From an uncultured Terriglobus sp. (GTDB taxonomy: Bacteria > Acidobacteriota > Terriglobia > Terriglobales > Acidobacteriaceae), in NCBI GenBank assembly GCA_937859825.1, contig CALMAP010000304.1, positions 3,509-11,488 of the forward strand: DNA of 7,980 bases. The letters are read 5' to 3'. A model generated the notes under the pieces. That model searched no databases. It was not told the origin of the DNA and was given only the letters and a program-made list of their open reading frames with translations. Position numbers and translations under genes: made by a program. This document shows positions 6,486 to 7,980 of this stretch, piece after piece; within the stretch, counting starts at the first letter, position 1; each line of letters begins with the position of its first letter.

Positions 6486-6832
6486 GGGCGCAAACTCGTC
6501 TCGAAGTCGACATGGTCTTGCGTCTTAAAAACCAGGGTGAGTCTGCCCTCCTGCCCTTCGTTTACAGAAGGTCCTGTCTGTTGATGCTCATGCTTTGCAG
6601 CATCCAAGTACGAGAGCTTGATGGGACCGCTGCCGATCAGCTTGAACCGGTAATGGAAGGACTCGCCTGGATTGAGCAGTTGCGTGCCGAAGCTTGCAGT
6701 GGGATATTCCACCTGCACCACATTCAGCGGTTCGCCCGTTTTGTTGGTGATCGTAGCCTCGACGTATTTCGAGTGGCAACCGGAAACCAGCAGCCTGACG
6801 GTGGCGATTGCAGGGAGGCATCCACGGCGCAT
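6482..6832 (-). CDS. Small putative lipoprotein, function unknown
   Basis: I do not recognise a named family. From ATG at 6832 the protein has 116 residues. It begins MRRGCLPAIATVRLLVSGCH, a short signal-like stretch ending in a lipobox-like VSGC (Cys19), so outer- or inner-membrane lipidation is a reasonable inference. Arg13 inside the hydrophobic stretch and a second Cys at 5 make the signal imperfect. The remainder (SKYVEATITNKTGEPLNVVQ, ...NPGESFHYRFKLIGSGPIKL) alternates beta-prone stretches and turns, like a small beta-sandwich. The open frame extends to 6910, but that would overlap the response-regulator gene and bury the signal. No clear Shine-Dalgarno precedes 6832. Its stop overlaps the tmk GTG by 4 bases, and it starts 46 bases after the response-regulator stop. 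The coding call is good, the lipoprotein call moderate, the function unknown. Confidence 0.7.
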   Translation of the reverse strand: MRRGCLPAIATVRLLVSGCHSKYVEATITNKTGEPLNVVQVEYPTASFGTQLLNPGESFHYRFKLIGSGPIKLSYLDAAKHEHQQTGPSVNEGQEGRLTLVFKTQDHVDFETSLRP

Positions 6833-6878
6833 ATCAGGAAGCGTAGCAGTTTGGTCGCAGGACGGTATTGACTGCGGT

Positions 6879-7673
6879 TCAGTCCAGAATGCGGGCGCTG
6901 AGTACCACACCGTTGCTACTGTCGTGCAGCATGATGGGGAAAGCCAGCACGCTCCACGTGGCGTTCATCTCGCCCTCACGCGCATCTGCCAGCAGGCCGC
7001 GCCGCGTTCGGTCGATATAGGTTTCGCGCGTTGTCGCCACGGATTGCAGCACCTCTCGCCAGTCCCGCAGGGAGACGGACATCTCTGCAAACATATTTTT
7101 GCCGACGAACCACTCGCGAGGGTGCTCCAGGTAGGCTGCGGCACTGTCGTTGACATAGACCCAGTCGCCTTCTGGGCTGAGTATCTGAACCAGAACGTCT
7201 ACGCCAATTGCCCTTGCAATACGGGAATAGTAGAAATCGCGCGCATCCACCACAACCGGAGCACCCCTGCGCTTTGCCTCGAAGCCTCGAAGCGCGGAGA
7301 GCAGATCTTCGACAGCACTGTAGCCTTTTAGCAGGTGCATATCTTCAACACCGCCAAAACGGTGTTCCAACGTAGCCGAGAGGATGATGATGGGAACCGA
7401 CGGACGCTTCTCTCGAAGTCGTGCAGCAACCTCGGTCCCGAACTTGCCTTGGCCAAGGTGATAATCGAGTACGGCAATTTCAATCTGGTCCAGTAACTCG
7501 TTTGCATCTTCAGCCGTGCTGGCAGGAAAACACTCATAGCCGTTCTGGCGGAGCACTGCCGCGCGTAGCAGAAGATTCGCAGGGTCGTCGTCCAACAGCA
7601 GAACACGTACGTGTTCCGGCGGTTGGCCACCCTCAGCGTTGTCGCTGGCCAGGCTTGATTGATCTTCATCCAT
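6879..7673 (-). CDS. Response regulator with receiver domain and C-terminal PAS-like domain
   Basis: A cytoplasmic signalling protein of 264 residues counted from ATG at 7673. The REC domain (about 22-130) has the acidic cluster D28-D30 (LLLDDDP), phospho-acceptor D70 (AVLDYHL), S99/T101 (IILSAT) and K116 (LLKGYS), so it looks competent for phosphorylation. After a linker, residues about 155-262 resemble a PAS sensor: VLVQILSPEGDWVYVNDSAA, then YLEHPREWFVGKNMFAEM. There is no DNA-binding, GGDEF, HD or kinase output domain. The frame is open to ATG 7763, but that start overlaps lpxD by 53 bases and adds a low-complexity Ser/Thr-rich head. ATG 7673, 37 bases after the lpxD stop and with a weak AGAGA upstream, fits better. 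GTG 7694 is another option. No partner histidine kinase is in the window. The REC call is strong, the PAS call good but by eye. Confidence 0.85.
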   Translation of the reverse strand: MDEDQSSLASDNAEGGQPPEHVRVLLLDDDPANLLLRAAVLRQNGYECFPASTAEDANELLDQIEIAVLDYHLGQGKFGTEVAARLREKRPSVPIIILSATLEHRFGGVEDMHLLKGYSAVEDLLSALRGFEAKRRGAPVVVDARDFYYSRIARAIGVDVLVQILSPEGDWVYVNDSAAAYLEHPREWFVGKNMFAEMSVSLRDWREVLQSVATTRETYIDRTRRGLLADAREGEMNATWSVLAFPIMLHDSSNGVVLSARILD

Positions 7674-7710
7674 CAGTGTCTCTGATGCGTGCACGGTGGA
7701 GATGGTCAGC

Positions 7711-7980
7711 TTATCGCGAGATGTTCGACTCCGAGGAGTTGTGACGCTTGAGTGCACGTACATCCCTTAGTAATTCAGGCAATCGCGCAAAGGCTGCCAC
7801 GGCGCGCAACCACTCCCGATTCGGCATCGCTGGATAGCCAGATACGACAGCCTTCAGGCCAACATCGTTCGGAATTCCCGTTTGGGCCGTGGCAACCGCG
7901 TCATAGCCGATGCTGCAGTGCCCGGCAACGCCCACCAGACCGGCGCGCATCACCCGGTTGCCCCCCGCAGTGGAACCGGC
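7711..7980 (-). CDS. lpxD: UDP-3-O-acylglucosamine N-acyltransferase, C-terminal fragment (runs off window end)
   Basis: LpxD adds the N-linked acyl chain to UDP-3-O-acylglucosamine, the third step of lipid A synthesis. The last 89 codons are present; the frame is open to the window end. The visible part covers the last left-handed beta-helix turns, reading AGSTAGGNRVMRAGLVGVAG and then HCSIGYDAVATAQTGIPNDV, with the hexapeptide spacing of Val/Ile/Ala. The characteristic LpxD tail VVSGYPAMPNREWLRAVAAF and a helical RLPELLRDVRALKRH end follow. The SGYPA(M/I)xN(R/K)xW motif is what separates LpxD from other hexapeptide acyltransferases such as LpxA. The stop TAA is at 7713-7711, 37 bases before the response-regulator ATG, so the two are probably cotranscribed. 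The UDP-GlcNAc-binding N-terminal domain and catalytic His lie outside the window. Confidence 0.88.
   Translation of the reverse strand, partial: AGSTAGGNRVMRAGLVGVAGHCSIGYDAVATAQTGIPNDVGLKAVVSGYPAMPNREWLRAVAAFARLPELLRDVRALKRHNSSESNISR

Noticed and set aside
1..7980. CRISPR arrays, insertion sequences, tRNA or rRNA genes
   Set aside because: No regularly spaced repeats, transposase-like frames, terminal inverted repeats or cloverleaf-forming segments were seen on either strand.

Overview
The window looks like ordinary chromosome from a Gram-negative bacterium of moderately high GC. LpxD (lipid A synthesis) and TonB (outer-membrane energisation) imply an outer membrane. The protein style, such as a TonB with a long cytoplasmic head and a Gly-rich linker, reminds me of Acidobacteriota (Terriglobus/Granulicella type). 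That placement is an inference from memory, not something I could test.

Layout, left to right. (1) Positions 1-82, minus strand: the first 27 codons of isoleucyl-tRNA synthetase. (2) 83-433: a divergent intergenic region. (3) 434-1459, plus: a TonB-family protein, closed by a bidirectional terminator at 1466-1491. (4) 1493-2080, minus: a CYTH-domain phosphatase-like protein. (5) 2127-3149, plus: the Sua5-type threonylcarbamoyl-AMP synthase, divergent from the CYTH gene. (6) 3153-7980, minus: a tightly packed, apparently single transcription unit. It reads lpxD (3' end only), then a REC-PAS response regulator, a small putative lipoprotein, tmk (dTMP kinase), a cytochrome P450, and holB (DNA polymerase III delta prime).

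Most of the window is core biology: tRNA charging, tRNA t6A modification, dTTP supply, clamp loading, lipid A and TonB. The accessory-looking members are the P450, the REC-PAS protein and the lipoprotein, all inside the minus-strand unit. The lipoprotein stop and tmk start overlap as GTGA, so those two are probably translationally coupled.

The most notable observation is that the P450 is broken as written. An in-frame TAG at 4746-4748 separates the I-helix half from the half carrying ExxR and the haem cysteine. The 5' end also appears to be out of frame across a C5G4 run near 5652-5660. Everything else in the P450 is intact, so the damage is recent, a sequencing error, or (less likely) a functional split. 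I did not find a convincing new biological system, CRISPR array, mobile element or RNA gene.
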